Assembly (NCBI RefSeq): GCF_017744435.1
Contig: NZ_JAGIBG010000008.1
Coordinates: 124,001 to 188,000 of the forward strand
Direction of reading: 5' to 3'
Length of the DNA stretch: 64,000 nucleotides
From: Pseudomonas sp.
GTDB lineage: Bacteria > Pseudomonadota > Gammaproteobacteria > Pseudomonadales > Pseudomonadaceae
Shown here: one piece after another, positions 43,847 through 53,828 of the stretch
How positions within the stretch are numbered: position 1 is the stretch's first letter
Layout of the letters: each line of letters begins with the position of its first letter
Notes under the pieces: model-generated
Database searches by the model: none
What the model was told of the DNA's origin: nothing
What the model saw: only the letters and a program-made list of their open reading frames with translations
Translations under genes and position numbers: made by a program

Positions 43847-43921
43847 CCCATTCGCGACACAAGGCCGCTCCTACAGGAGATCGCATATCCCCTGTAGGAG
43901 CGGCCTTGTGTCGCGAATGGG
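43847..43921. repeat. Paired REP element (31-bp perfect inverted repeat)
   Basis: Arms 43847-43877 and 43891-43921 are perfectly complementary over 31 bases around a 13-base loop. The core is CCTGTAGGAGCGGCCTTGTG. Smaller GGGCTGC/GCAGCCC-type hairpins flank it on the outside. It lies between the convergent pgm and pirin genes and is nearly identical to the pair at 58752-58825. Confidence 0.92.
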
Positions 43922-43943
43922 CTGCAAAGCAGCCCCCGTTCAC

Positions 43944-44642
43944 TCATGCAACATCGACCAGGACGATCTCGCTGTCCTCGATCGCGGTCACCCGCAGCAC
44001 TTCCTCTTCCTCGATCGCCACTCCATCGCGGCCCTTGGCACGCAGTCCATTGACCTCCACCAGCCCCTTGGCCGGCACCAGGTAACCCCGGCGCCCGGCA
44101 TCGAAGCGGTATTCGGCGGTTTCGCCAGCCCGCAGCGTCGCGGCCACCAGCCGTGCATCGGTACGGATCTGCAGGCTGTCCTCATCACCGGCACGGCCGC
44201 TGGCCAGGGTCACGAAGCCTTCGCCGCGCTCACCTTTCGGGAACGGGCGGGTCCCCCACGACGGTGCATCGCCAACCTTCTCCGGTACGATCCAGATCTG
44301 GAAGATGCGGGTATCGACCTCTTCCAGGTTGTACTCGCTGTGCACGATGCCGCTACCGGCACTCATCACCTGCACGTCGCCAGCCTCGGTACGGCCCTTG
44401 TTGCCCAGGCTGTCCTGGTGGGTAATGGCACCTTCACGCACATAGGTGATGATCTCCATGTCGCGGTGCGGGTGCGGCGGGAAACCGCTGCCCGCGGCGA
44501 TCAGGTCGTCGTTCCAGACCCGCAGGTTGCCCCAGTGCATGCGCGCCGGGTCGTAGTATTCGGCAAACGAGAAGTGGTGGTGGGCATCGAGCCAGCCGTG
44601 GTTGGCATGGCCGAGGCCTTCGAACGGTCGCAGTTGCAGCAT
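43944..44642 (-). CDS. Pirin family protein (YhhW-like)
   Basis: 232 aa bicupin. The pirin signature is clear: LGHANHGWLDAHHHFSFAEY then PHPHRDMEIITYVREGAITH with metal-binding histidines, and MSAGSGIVHSEYN. Bacterial YhhW-type members have quercetin 2,3-dioxygenase activity in vitro, but their role in the cell is uncertain. The ATG at 44642 has AAGGAGCAC upstream. It is divergent from the UvrD-type helicase across about 185 bp of AT-rich sequence that must carry both promoters. No partner gene suggests a pathway. Confidence 0.92.
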   Translation of the reverse strand: MLQLRPFEGLGHANHGWLDAHHHFSFAEYYDPARMHWGNLRVWNDDLIAAGSGFPPHPHRDMEIITYVREGAITHQDSLGNKGRTEAGDVQVMSAGSGIVHSEYNLEEVDTRIFQIWIVPEKVGDAPSWGTRPFPKGERGEGFVTLASGRAGDEDSLQIRTDARLVAATLRAGETAEYRFDAGRRGYLVPAKGLVEVNGLRAKGRDGVAIEEEEVLRVTAIEDSEIVLVDVA

Positions 44643-44828
44643 GGTCGTGCTCCTTGAATCAGTGGAATGGAGCCATGATGCGCCTAAAATAGATCGAAAA
44701 TAAGCGTAAATATCGGCTGATTATCATCATATAAATAGATTGATAGTAGCGATGTGGATTATGCGATTCATCGCCTAATCCACTGATCTGCAAGCATTCG
44801 CTGGTGATTTTCGGCAGATACGGCGAAC

Positions 44829-47261
44829 ATGGCCGCTGATCTGATTTTCAACGGAGTGACCGTGGCCCACGAGCAACCCCAGGCCCCCGCCGAACTGACC
44901 CCGCCCGCCCAACTGCCGTGGTTGCGCCGCCTGGCCGCCCGCCTGCTGGGCCGTGGCTTGAACCGCCTGCAGGCGCAGCACCGCGAATCCTGGTCTCTTG
45001 GTTATGAGGCCGGTCGCCAGTTGCTGGTTATCCGCGACGCGCGCCCTGACACCGCTGCCGTGCCCGGGCAGGACGACAACCTGTTCGACGATTGGCGCCT
45101 GCCGTTGAGCGCCGAACTGAAAAAGCGCTTCAAGGCTGATGTGGCCCAGCGCCTGCCCGCCGAGGCCCAGCCCAGCGCGGCGCAGTGGAAGCTGATCTTC
45201 AGCGACACACCGTCCACCTGCGTGGTGGCCGGCGCCGGGGCGGGCAAGTCGACCTCGCTGGTGCTACGCATTCTGCTGCTGCGTCACTACCTGGGCTACG
45301 AGCTGGACGCGATGACCGTGGTCACCTTCACCCGGGAATCGCGCAAGGACTTCATCAAGCGCCTGGTGCAGGTGTTCGCCCTCTGGCAACTCGACCTGCA
45401 ACCGGCCAAGGCTCGCGAGCTGGTGCGTACCTTCCATTCGCGAATCCTGCCGTTGGTGCGCAGCTTGCCGGGCTTCAGCCAGGTGCGCGCGTTCGAGACC
45501 CTGGGCAACGAGATGCCGGCTGGCCATGAGGCAGAAGCCGAGAGCAACCCGTTCGACCTGCGCCTGAACGATGCCCAGCGCCAACAGCTCAACCAGTGCT
45601 ACAGCCAGTTGCTCGGCGACAGCCCACGCTTCGCCGAGATCGTCGCCACCTTGCGCCGTGAGGCCTTGCAACTCAAGCCACTGGACCCGGACCACCCGGA
45701 TGTGCAGAAGCGGGTGCAGGTCACCCAGCTGGCCGCACAGCGTGACGAAGAATTGTGCGACGTGATCGAGGACCTGTGGTTTGCCGCTGGCGCCTGGCCA
45801 ATCAAGGGTATCGAGCCCTGCCGCGAAACGGTCGAGATCCGTGGCAGTCGCTTCCATGTGCATGGCCGCCTGGAAGGCCTCGATGCCTGGGTGGTGCTGG
45901 GTTTCGACCCGGCGGAGAGCGCCCAGTATCAACGCCCCGGCGCCAAGCTGGCGGTGCGTGCCGAGTGGGCGGTCAAGCGCACCTTGTTGCAGGCGTTCTG
46001 CGACAAGCCGCTGATCTGGCTCGACAACTACGCCATGGCCCGGCGCCTGGCGGCATCACTGGCCGGCGATGCCGTGGCCGGGCCCGGGTTCGAGTACAAG
46101 GTCAAGGGCGAACTGGCCCCGGCGCCGTTGCTCGACGCCTTCGTCGGCGCCGCCAACTTCATCGAAAACCTGGGCCTTGAGGTGAACCCGGCCGTGGCGG
46201 CCATGAGCTTCCCGTCCGGCGACACTGACGCGCTGTTCTTCGAGGCGTTGGCGCTGTACTGGAAAGCCCTGGAAGCGCACCTGCTCGACCAGTCGCCACC
46301 GGTGATGAGCTACAACCGCATGTTCGCCCTGTTCGGCGAGAACAACCCGGAGAACCTGCAATTGCTGCCCGACCCGCTGCTGCGGCCATTGGTGCACCTG
46401 ATGATCGACGAGTTCCAGGACGTCTCGCCGCAGATCGTCAGCTGGCTGCGCGCCAGCCTCGCGGAAATCCGCCGCCGCGGCCCGGCCATGCATACCGGGC
46501 GCAATGCCCAGCATTCTTCGCTGATGTGCGTGGGCGACGACTGGCAGTCGATCTATGGCTGGCGCGGCAGTTCGCCGAAGTACTTCATGGAGTTCACCCA
46601 GGCCTTCCCGTCGCCGGCCAACACCCGGGTGATGCTGGTCGACAACTACCGTTGCCAGCAGCAGGTGATCGACGCCGCCGAACACCTGGTCAAGGGCACT
46701 CCGGCCATTGCCGGCAAGAAGGCTCGCGCCAGCGGGCCGGCCGCCGAGCTGCCCGTATCCCCAGTGCGGGTCTTCGACCGTGATGAGGCGGCGCTGGGCG
46801 AGACACTGATCGAGCATTACCAGCGCGGTGAGTCGGTGATGATGCTGTACCGCAAAGGCAGCGACAAAGCCCTGATGAACGATCACCTGCAAAGCGTCCT
46901 GCACGCCGAAGCGCTGTTACCCGCTGAGCAACGGCGCCTGCGCCAGCTGACCTACCACAGCGCCAAAGGGTTGCAGGCCGATGCGGTGTTCATGCTCGGC
47001 GATTGCCAGTACCTGACCAGCTCGCCTTACAAGAATCAGGTGTATCGCCAGGCCGGGCTGGGCAAGGCCGGTGATGCGCAGCCGTTCGACACGGCGCAGA
47101 AGGAAGAGGTGCAGCGCCTGGCCTATGTGGCGGTGACCCGTGCGGTACGGCACTGCTACTGGCATGTCGAGGCCGCCAACGGCGAAGCGACGGGTGCGCC
47201 TCGCGCGTCGGCCCAGGTGGATGGTCGGCAGGCCTTCTTCGAAGACCTGCGCGGTCACTGA
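44829..47261 (+). CDS. UvrD/Rep-family superfamily 1 helicase (helicase IV-like)
   Basis: 810 aa. Walker A is VAGAGAGKST (around residues 135-142), motif Ia is TVVTFTRESRKDFIKRL, Walker B is MIDEFQDVSPQIV, motif III is GDDWQSIYGWRGSSPKYF, and motifs V/VI appear as TYHSAKGLQADAVFMLG and RLAYVAVTRAV. The N-terminal ~110 residues before the P-loop and the insertion after motif Ia resemble E. coli helicase IV (HelD) in layout. It translocates 3'-5' on single-stranded DNA using ATP. The ATG at 44829 has no strong ribosome site; a later start is possible. It is convergent with the large toxin-like gene, with only 7 bp between stop codons. Confidence 0.88.
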   Translation: MAADLIFNGVTVAHEQPQAPAELTPPAQLPWLRRLAARLLGRGLNRLQAQHRESWSLGYEAGRQLLVIRDARPDTAAVPGQDDNLFDDWRLPLSAELKKRFKADVAQRLPAEAQPSAAQWKLIFSDTPSTCVVAGAGAGKSTSLVLRILLLRHYLGYELDAMTVVTFTRESRKDFIKRLVQVFALWQLDLQPAKARELVRTFHSRILPLVRSLPGFSQVRAFETLGNEMPAGHEAEAESNPFDLRLNDAQRQQLNQCYSQLLGDSPRFAEIVATLRREALQLKPLDPDHPDVQKRVQVTQLAAQRDEELCDVIEDLWFAAGAWPIKGIEPCRETVEIRGSRFHVHGRLEGLDAWVVLGFDPAESAQYQRPGAKLAVRAEWAVKRTLLQAFCDKPLIWLDNYAMARRLAASLAGDAVAGPGFEYKVKGELAPAPLLDAFVGAANFIENLGLEVNPAVAAMSFPSGDTDALFFEALALYWKALEAHLLDQSPPVMSYNRMFALFGENNPENLQLLPDPLLRPLVHLMIDEFQDVSPQIVSWLRASLAEIRRRGPAMHTGRNAQHSSLMCVGDDWQSIYGWRGSSPKYFMEFTQAFPSPANTRVMLVDNYRCQQQVIDAAEHLVKGTPAIAGKKARASGPAAELPVSPVRVFDRDEAALGETLIEHYQRGESVMMLYRKGSDKALMNDHLQSVLHAEALLPAEQRRLRQLTYHSAKGLQADAVFMLGDCQYLTSSPYKNQVYRQAGLGKAGDAQPFDTAQKEEVQRLAYVAVTRAVRHCYWHVEAANGEATGAPRASAQVDGRQAFFEDLRGH

Positions 47262-47268
47262 GTAGCGC

Positions 47269-50200
47269 TCAAGCGTCGATGACTTCCAATTGCCGGGTAA
47301 GGCTGAGCAGCAACCCGGCCTCCACTTGCTGTTGCTCGCGCGCCAATGCGCTCGTGGCGTTGTCGAACGCTTGTTGCCCAAGGGGTACACGGCGTAACGC
47401 GCCGTTTTCGTCCAGGGGAGGGGTTGGCATGACCGGACCCAATGCACGCGTTATGGCGCTGTCCAGATGGGTGATGGGCTCGTTGTCGGCATCCCAGCAA
47501 TAGAACAGATAGTCGAGGCCAGGGCGCCAGAAGTCGGTGATGGCCTCGAACTGACTGGCGTAATGTACTTTCAGGTATTTGACCCAGACCGGCTGTTGGG
47601 CAATCCACTGCTGCCGGGCAGCGGTGTCGGCATCAAGTTTGCGCACCGCCGAATCCACGTTGTCGATAATCTGCCGATTGATCCTTGCCGCATCACGATA
47701 GAGCATGCCGCTGCTAGGCTCGGGAAAATCGAGCGTGCTGGCCAGGGACTGGCGCAAGGCCAAGCGGACTTCGATATCGTCAACCAAGCCCGTTTCCAGG
47801 GCTACATCGGGGAAGGCAGAAGGCAGATCCAGTTCGTCATAGGCCGGTAATTCGTCGTCCATGACGTTCTCCTGCAGCGCCTGCTTGCGCTGACCGCGCT
47901 TGAAGCTGATGCGATCTGCCAGTTCATTGACCTTCTCACGGCGATACAGTTGGCGGTACAGGTCGAACAACGGTTTGCCTGAGCCATGTGCCTGAGCAGC
48001 TGCGTGGCTGGCCAGCAACTCCACTTCCAACGCGCTGAAGGCTTCGGCGCCTGCGTCACCGCAGGTAGGGGGGTACAACTGTGCGACCTCGTTCAGGCGC
48101 TCGCGCAGCGCAGTGTCCTCATGGGCCTTCTCCAGCAGCGCCCATACCCGTTCGCGCAGTCCGTGTGGATCGCTTTGTGCTTCCTTCGAATAGGTCAGGC
48201 GCTCCAACACGGCCTGCAAGTCACCGTTTTCGCTCTGCTCGAACAGGTCTGTCCACAGCTGGTCCTGGTGCGCATTCGCCGAATCACGCCAGAGCCCCTG
48301 CCACTCGGGGCGTTCGGGTGCGTGTTCGAAGACATTGACGCCACTGGCCCGCAGGCGCCTGTGCGTTTCGGCTTCCAGACCGTTGTAGTTGAATAGCCAG
48401 CGGCGCTCGGGCAGGCGGGCGCTGACATCGCGCGCATAGGGGCTGCGAAGTATGTTCGACAAGTCTGCAAGGTGATGGATGCGGTTGGATGAAAGGTTCA
48501 GATAGCGCAGCTGATATTGAGGCTGGCTCATCAAGGTGGTGAGGCCCTCGGGCCATGCGGGTAGTTCGCAGTTGTTAAGATCCAGATACTGAAGGCGGGC
48601 CATGTAACGGACATCGGGTGCACGCTGCAGTGGGTTGAAGCTGAGGTCCAGTTGCCGAGGATGAACCAGATCCTGAAAACGCCTGGCGAGGTTCTCATCG
48701 AGGGTGATGCGGTTGCTACCCAGCCTCAGGATGTCCAGTGGTTGACTGGCGAGAAAGGCCAGCGTGGTTTCATCCAGTGTCAGTTGGTTGCGCCGCAGGT
48801 TCAGTTGGCGCAGGTCGGGCATCGCCGTCAGTGCGTTTTGCGCACTGGGTGGGAGGCTGGCAAGGCCATTGCCTGTCAGGTCCAGGCTGCGCAGGTGGGG
48901 CACCGATGCAAGCGCGTCGAACAGCCTCTGGGCATTGATCGCCGGGTTGCGGGTCACTTCCAGCACCTGCAGATTGGGGAAGCAGGACAGGAATTGGGCA
49001 TCCAGTTGCTGCAGCTCCAACCCGGTCAGCCTGAGTTCGCGGATATGGGGCAGACGGGCGGTCACTGCGGGCATCCGGGGTATGCGCATACGCTCCAGCA
49101 CCAGCGTCTCGCGATCACTTGCGCCTTCCCGCCGCCAAGCGTCTTTGAGCAGCCAGGCGCAGCGCTGTCGATCCTGCCGCTCGAACACGTCAGTGGCGCT
49201 CCAGATCCAGTTCTCCAGATCGCGGCCAAGCGTGTGCCATTCTGCTTGCAACTGCTTGACCGCAGCGCCCAGATCACCCGTTTTGCTCAGTTCGGCCCGC
49301 AAGTCAGAGAGCTGGCTGGCGTTGAGCGAGGGGAACAGCGAACGGAGCCGATGTTCAGCAGCACCCACACTGCCTCGGCCACTGAGCGGGTAACCGATGC
49401 GACCATGGGCCAGTCGCAGGGGAGAACGCCAGCCTGGTTTGATAGGCTGCTGGCCCAGCAGCGTGGCACAGCCCGCCCGGTCGGCAACGGCGAAATCCAG
49501 TAGTTGGGCTTCATTCGCGTGTGGATGTCTGGACAACAGGGCCTGGCGCAGCTCTTGGCTGTCGGCATTGGCCAGGCTCGGTCGATACAGACCAAGCAAG
49601 GCTCGGTCAAGGCGGGTACGGGCTTGCAGGTGGCGTGCTTCTTCCGCCACGCGCAAGGGTACGCGGCCTTGCGCCAAGCGTTGGCGTTCGCTGTAACTGG
49701 CCTGTTCGACGAGCGCTTGCAGGGCACTGCCGGGCAAACCGGGAAACTGGCGGCTGATGGTCTGCGCTTCAATGCTCAAGGGTGTTCGCCGGCTTTCGAG
49801 CATGCGCTCGAAGACGTCGCCACGACGCGTTGTCAGGCGGCTCGCCAGTTGCTCGTCCAAGGCCCTTTCCCGTTGTTCGGGAGCAATGCCAGGGAGCAGC
49901 TGCTCGATGGCGTCCTCATCCATTGCGGTCAGGACGACCTTGCTCAGCTGGCCCTGGTCAAGTTCCTCGCGGCCGATTTCGATCTGCACCGCGTCACCTG
50001 CGTCCGCAGCACCGTAATAGACCGCATCTCCCCATTTTTCGGCGCCGGCGAACACCTTCAGCCTGTAACGTGTCGGCCAGCCTGGCAGGCCCACAAGTTC
50101 AGGCAAGGCCCAGTTCTTGTGGGTTGCAAGCGGTAGGCCATGCCGAACCCGGTTGATGATGTCCGTTGCATCGTTGTCAAGCTGCAGGCGCAGCAGGATG

Positions 50201-52149
50201 TCGGTCAGCAAGGCCGGTGGGCGCGAGCCGTTGACCTGGTGGTAGCGCAAGACGTCAGCGCTGTCTCCGGCAATACGCAAGGCTGCGAGCTGCTCCGCTG
50301 TCTGTAGTCCCTGGCTGAATGTGCCAAGCCCTTGCAGCAGCTTTTCATCGTTCCAGCCGAGCGGGTCGTCATGGGCCATTTGCCAGCGCTTGTCGCCCAG
50401 GTAACGCAAGGGTGGCGCGTAGGCGTCGGTGCTCGCAGGGTGGCGAACATACCATTGCCGGTCGGTGGTCTCGAACACTTCATACAGCTGACCCTCCAGC
50501 AGCACGTGGTGCTTGCCGTCGATGCTGTAAAGCCCTCGTGCATCGGCCTGCGCATCGGCAGGCAGCGCTGCATTGCTGGCGTATGGGTGCATGTCGGGTT
50601 TCCACAACTGTTCGCGGCCATCCTTCCAGACGCTTTCCAGCGCATCAACGAAGCCCGACGCCTTCAGTGCATAGGTGCCGGCAGCGAAGCCGGCAATCAC
50701 CGCCGCATTGACCGCCAGCGATTCAAGCTGGTCCAGCGCCTCTTGGGTATCGCCATCCTCCCAGGCCTCGAAGCCGGTGAACACCGAGTCCATGATCTGA
50801 TAGGTGAACACGCCCAGCATGACGACATCCAGCCCTGGGACAAAGAAGGCGGCGACGTTGAGCACGTTCATGCCGGTATCCAGCCAATGCTGCAGACGTT
50901 TCTGGCGTGCCGCAGCGTTGGCATCTGCAGTGGGCACGGCGATCACTTTGGCGTCAGCCATGAGGCGCTGCTTGTGGTCGTTGAACAAGGCGTGCCATAT
51001 CGGCAATGCCAGCAGGGTCGGGACGATAGGGATGTGTGGGGACTTTCGCGGTTTGCGCTCGCCCGTGTCGGTTGTTTCGAACAGGGCGGCTTCGAGCTTG
51101 CGGCTCAGCTCGATCTGACTGGTCTTGTAGGCGAAATTGATCAGCAGGTGGCGGAACCTGGTTTGCAGCAACCGGCTGCGCAAGTAAGCGCCGACGTCAT
51201 GCAATGACTTGAACTCCCTTACCGGGTGTTCGGTGTCGTTGGGGATGTAGAGTACGCAGGGGCTTGCCTGGCTTGGATCATCAGCGCCCAGCAGCAACAC
51301 ATCATGGATCGGGATGCCGAATAGGCTAAATCGCCAGCAGCGAAGAGGCCGAGCGTTGTAGTGCGGCTGGCTTTCGTTGTTGCACAACCCCACCAGTGCA
51401 TCGCGGCCTGCCTTCGTCAGCAAACCTTTTAGCCAGGCGATCATGGCCTGGACTTTGAGTGCTTGGCGCTGTGCCTGCCCCCACAGCCGTTCGATCTCAC
51501 TCCCCCTTGGCCCTTCGTAAATGGCTTGCAGATGGTTCTGGTACTTCTGCCCAAGGTCCAGTTCTCGGCATTGACGCGCGAATGCTAAAGGCTCGAGCCG
51601 AGGCAGTGCGCCGTCGTCTTCTGGGCCAAGGACCAATGTATCGTAAGGCCCCACTTCATCAAGCCCTTCGAAGTTGTGCAGGGCTGCTTCCAGCAAGGAA
51701 CGCTTCTGTGCCGCTCCCTTGGGCCGCGTGGTAGTGGGTTCGAGTTCCACCGCAGGTGCCAGTTCGAACTCCAGGCCAGGCGGGTTCCTCCACGGGGTGA
51801 GCTCCTCGTACGGCTGCTGGACATATTGCGCCTTGTCTACCTCGACACCCAGATTCAACTGTGCTTTCAGCAGAGGCTTGCAGAACGTCCTGATGTCCTG
51901 GAATCCCCTCAGTGCGCCATGCAAGGCCTTGAGCTGGGTTTCCCGATAGCCGATGAGGCGCCGCAGCAGCGCCTGGATATCGGGGGGCGCGGCCGCATAC
52001 CAAGCGTAGGGCGCACCGTATTCATCCAGGTAGTCCTTACGCAGGCTGCGCACGATGTGGCGGGTGTGGTCAGGGTGCATCGTCTGAATCCAGGCGGGCA
52101 AGGCACGGATGACCTGTGCCTGGTGGAGAGGGGGAGTTGTCTGCGTCAT
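47269..52149 (-). CDS. Giant toxin-like LRR protein with C-terminal NEL E3 ubiquitin-ligase domain
   Basis: 1626 aa from the ATG at 52149; in-frame starts at 52215 and 52245 exist and none has a strong ribosome site. Residues ~50-400 resemble the dermonecrotic-toxin-like domain DUF6543 (HDVLLLGADDPSQASPCVLY then IPNDTEHPVREFKSL). Hydrophobic segments follow at ~420-455 (VAAFFVPGLDVVMLGVFTYQ) and soon after. Leucine-rich repeats span ~1020-1245 (LRSLDLTGNGLASLP, LRQLNLRRNQLTLDE, LRYLNLSSNRIHHL). The C-terminus is a NEL domain like that of IpaH/SspH, with the catalytic CxD motif at Cys1363-Gly-Asp1365. NEL enzymes transfer ubiquitin inside eukaryotic cells, so this is a candidate effector. There is no signal peptide, and no secretion or chaperone gene in the window. 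Confidence 0.87.
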   Translation of the reverse strand: MTQTTPPLHQAQVIRALPAWIQTMHPDHTRHIVRSLRKDYLDEYGAPYAWYAAAPPDIQALLRRLIGYRETQLKALHGALRGFQDIRTFCKPLLKAQLNLGVEVDKAQYVQQPYEELTPWRNPPGLEFELAPAVELEPTTTRPKGAAQKRSLLEAALHNFEGLDEVGPYDTLVLGPEDDGALPRLEPLAFARQCRELDLGQKYQNHLQAIYEGPRGSEIERLWGQAQRQALKVQAMIAWLKGLLTKAGRDALVGLCNNESQPHYNARPLRCWRFSLFGIPIHDVLLLGADDPSQASPCVLYIPNDTEHPVREFKSLHDVGAYLRSRLLQTRFRHLLINFAYKTSQIELSRKLEAALFETTDTGERKPRKSPHIPIVPTLLALPIWHALFNDHKQRLMADAKVIAVPTADANAAARQKRLQHWLDTGMNVLNVAAFFVPGLDVVMLGVFTYQIMDSVFTGFEAWEDGDTQEALDQLESLAVNAAVIAGFAAGTYALKASGFVDALESVWKDGREQLWKPDMHPYASNAALPADAQADARGLYSIDGKHHVLLEGQLYEVFETTDRQWYVRHPASTDAYAPPLRYLGDKRWQMAHDDPLGWNDEKLLQGLGTFSQGLQTAEQLAALRIAGDSADVLRYHQVNGSRPPALLTDILLRLQLDNDATDIINRVRHGLPLATHKNWALPELVGLPGWPTRYRLKVFAGAEKWGDAVYYGAADAGDAVQIEIGREELDQGQLSKVVLTAMDEDAIEQLLPGIAPEQRERALDEQLASRLTTRRGDVFERMLESRRTPLSIEAQTISRQFPGLPGSALQALVEQASYSERQRLAQGRVPLRVAEEARHLQARTRLDRALLGLYRPSLANADSQELRQALLSRHPHANEAQLLDFAVADRAGCATLLGQQPIKPGWRSPLRLAHGRIGYPLSGRGSVGAAEHRLRSLFPSLNASQLSDLRAELSKTGDLGAAVKQLQAEWHTLGRDLENWIWSATDVFERQDRQRCAWLLKDAWRREGASDRETLVLERMRIPRMPAVTARLPHIRELRLTGLELQQLDAQFLSCFPNLQVLEVTRNPAINAQRLFDALASVPHLRSLDLTGNGLASLPPSAQNALTAMPDLRQLNLRRNQLTLDETTLAFLASQPLDILRLGSNRITLDENLARRFQDLVHPRQLDLSFNPLQRAPDVRYMARLQYLDLNNCELPAWPEGLTTLMSQPQYQLRYLNLSSNRIHHLADLSNILRSPYARDVSARLPERRWLFNYNGLEAETHRRLRASGVNVFEHAPERPEWQGLWRDSANAHQDQLWTDLFEQSENGDLQAVLERLTYSKEAQSDPHGLRERVWALLEKAHEDTALRERLNEVAQLYPPTCGDAGAEAFSALEVELLASHAAAQAHGSGKPLFDLYRQLYRREKVNELADRISFKRGQRKQALQENVMDDELPAYDELDLPSAFPDVALETGLVDDIEVRLALRQSLASTLDFPEPSSGMLYRDAARINRQIIDNVDSAVRKLDADTAARQQWIAQQPVWVKYLKVHYASQFEAITDFWRPGLDYLFYCWDADNEPITHLDSAITRALGPVMPTPPLDENGALRRVPLGQQAFDNATSALAREQQQVEAGLLLSLTRQLEVIDA

Positions 52150-52405
52150 GCTGTCGGTACTCTGGTGTAAGGAGTCAGCAGTCGACCGCAGTCGGTCCAG
52201 GTGGTGGTGGTACATATGTTGCGGGTCAGGGTCGGTCCTGTGCACGCGAGGGTCGGTGGCAGGCCAGCGCAGGCAGGGCGGTTAGGGGATGGTGGAGTCT
52301 GGCATGGCGTGGGCATGCCGTGTGGGTGGCGCCGTTGCGGCCTGCTGCAGGCCGGCGCTGCGTGACGCCTGGCCTCGGGCCGGCACTCTGACAGGGAGAA
52401 CTCCG

Positions 52406-53332
52406 ATGCATTCGCTGTGCAGTCCCAAGGATCACCTGCTGGACCTCGAGGGTATTGAAATAGCGGTAAGGACCTGGGGGCCTGAAGATGGCATCCCGGT
52501 GCTGGCCTTGCATGGCTGGCTGGACAATGCGGCCTCGTTCGAGCGCCTGGGGCCGCTGTTGGAGGGCTGCTTCGTGGTTGCACCGGACCTGGTCGGCCAT
52601 GGCCGCTCCGATCACCGCCGCCACGACAGCGGCTATTACCTCTGGGAACATGCCGAGGACATGCTGGCGGTCACCGATAGCCTGGGCCTGTCCCAGTTTC
52701 ATGTGCTCGCCCATGGCATGGGCACCGGTATTGCCTCGCTGCTCGCCGCCATGACCAGCGGCATCGCCAGCATGATCTTCCTCGATGGCATCGGTGCGCC
52801 GTTCACCGTCGCCGAGGATGATCGCGTGCAGCACCTGGCGCGCGCCTATCGGCTGAAAAAGATGGTCCAGCGAAGCCAGTTGCAGGGTTTTGGTGAGCCC
52901 GATGGCAGCCGGTTCGACAACCTGGAAAGCGCGCTCGAACAACGGCGCAAGCGCCTCGATGGCGAATTGAGCGAGGAGGCCGCCCGTCTGCTGGCCCTGC
53001 GCGATCTGCTGCAGCTGGCCGACGGTTACTGTTGGCGTCACGACCCACGGCTGGTGCTGCCCGAGCCCATGCCGCTGACCGAGCGCGAGGCGTGCGACCT
53101 GCTGCGGGAAATCCGCTGCCCGTTGTACCTGATGTTCGGCAGGCAAGGCGCATTCACTGGCACGGGTTTCGAACAGCGTCAGGCGGCGTTGCCGGGCCAT
53201 GCCAAAGTGTCCTGGCACCCCGGTGGCCATCATTTCCACCTCGAGGCGCCGGACCGGGCACTGGTCGATCAGATCCTGCGCATCCTCGCCTGCCATGAAG
53301 GCGGCCTGCTGCAGCGCCTGGTGAATGAATAG
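52406..53332 (+). CDS. Alpha/beta hydrolase
   Basis: 308 aa from the ATG at 52406, chosen because AGGGAGAA lies directly upstream; the open frame reaches 52289. The fold is shown by VLALHGWLDNAASFERLGPL (HG oxyanion motif), the loop DLVGHGRSDHR, the nucleophile region VLAHGMGTGIASLLAA where the usual GxSxG reads HGMGTG, and HPGGHHFHLEAPD with the catalytic His. The missing Ser at the elbow is notable: VLAHGMG would normally be V-x-GHSMG, so activity may be lost or altered. It is divergent from the toxin-like gene and lies upstream of a glyoxalase-like gene and a second hydrolase. Confidence 0.85.
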   Translation: MHSLCSPKDHLLDLEGIEIAVRTWGPEDGIPVLALHGWLDNAASFERLGPLLEGCFVVAPDLVGHGRSDHRRHDSGYYLWEHAEDMLAVTDSLGLSQFHVLAHGMGTGIASLLAAMTSGIASMIFLDGIGAPFTVAEDDRVQHLARAYRLKKMVQRSQLQGFGEPDGSRFDNLESALEQRRKRLDGELSEEAARLLALRDLLQLADGYCWRHDPRLVLPEPMPLTEREACDLLREIRCPLYLMFGRQGAFTGTGFEQRQAALPGHAKVSWHPGGHHFHLEAPDRALVDQILRILACHEGGLLQRLVNE

Positions 53333-53408
53333 GCGGTGATGGTCAGCGGCCCAGGTCCTGGGCTATGGTGGCGAACGTTCACGGGCACTCGCCACAAGGA
53401 GACCTGGC

Positions 53409-53828
53409 ATGCGACCGTTCGCCATCAAGCACATCGACCACCTGGTGCTGCGGGTCACCGACCTGCCGCGCAGCGTGGCCTTCTACCGTGACCTGCTGGG
53501 TTGCACTGTCGGCCGTGAGCGCCCGGACCTGGGCATGGTCCACCTGGCGACCGGCACGGCAATGATCGACCTGGTAACCCTCGACGGCCCGCTGGGCCGG
53601 CCTGGCGGTGCGGCGCCGGGGGCGGAAGGGCGTAATCTGCACCACTTCTGCCTGCGCATCGAACCGTTCGACGAGCAGGCCCTGACGGCTTACCTGCAGG
53701 CGGCTGGGGTGGCGGTCGAACCAGCCGAGAAGCGCTATGGCGCCGAAGGCGAAGGGCTGTCGCTGTACTGTTTCGACCCCGATGGCAATCAGGTCGAGCT
53801 CAAGGGCCCGGTCGAGGGGGCGGCATGA
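53409..53828 (+). CDS. VOC family (glyoxalase-like) protein
   Basis: 139 aa single VOC domain. It opens with IKHIDHLVLRVTDLPRSVAFYRDLLG, continues with NLHHFCLRIEPFDEQ, and ends with LYCFDPDGNQVELKGP, giving the His and Glu metal ligands of the family. Members act as lyases, dioxygenases or fosfomycin-type resistance proteins; none of those can be assigned here. The stop overlaps the start of the hydrolase at 53825 (ATGA), so they are coupled. Confidence 0.88.
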   Translation: MRPFAIKHIDHLVLRVTDLPRSVAFYRDLLGCTVGRERPDLGMVHLATGTAMIDLVTLDGPLGRPGGAAPGAEGRNLHHFCLRIEPFDEQALTAYLQAAGVAVEPAEKRYGAEGEGLSLYCFDPDGNQVELKGPVEGAA

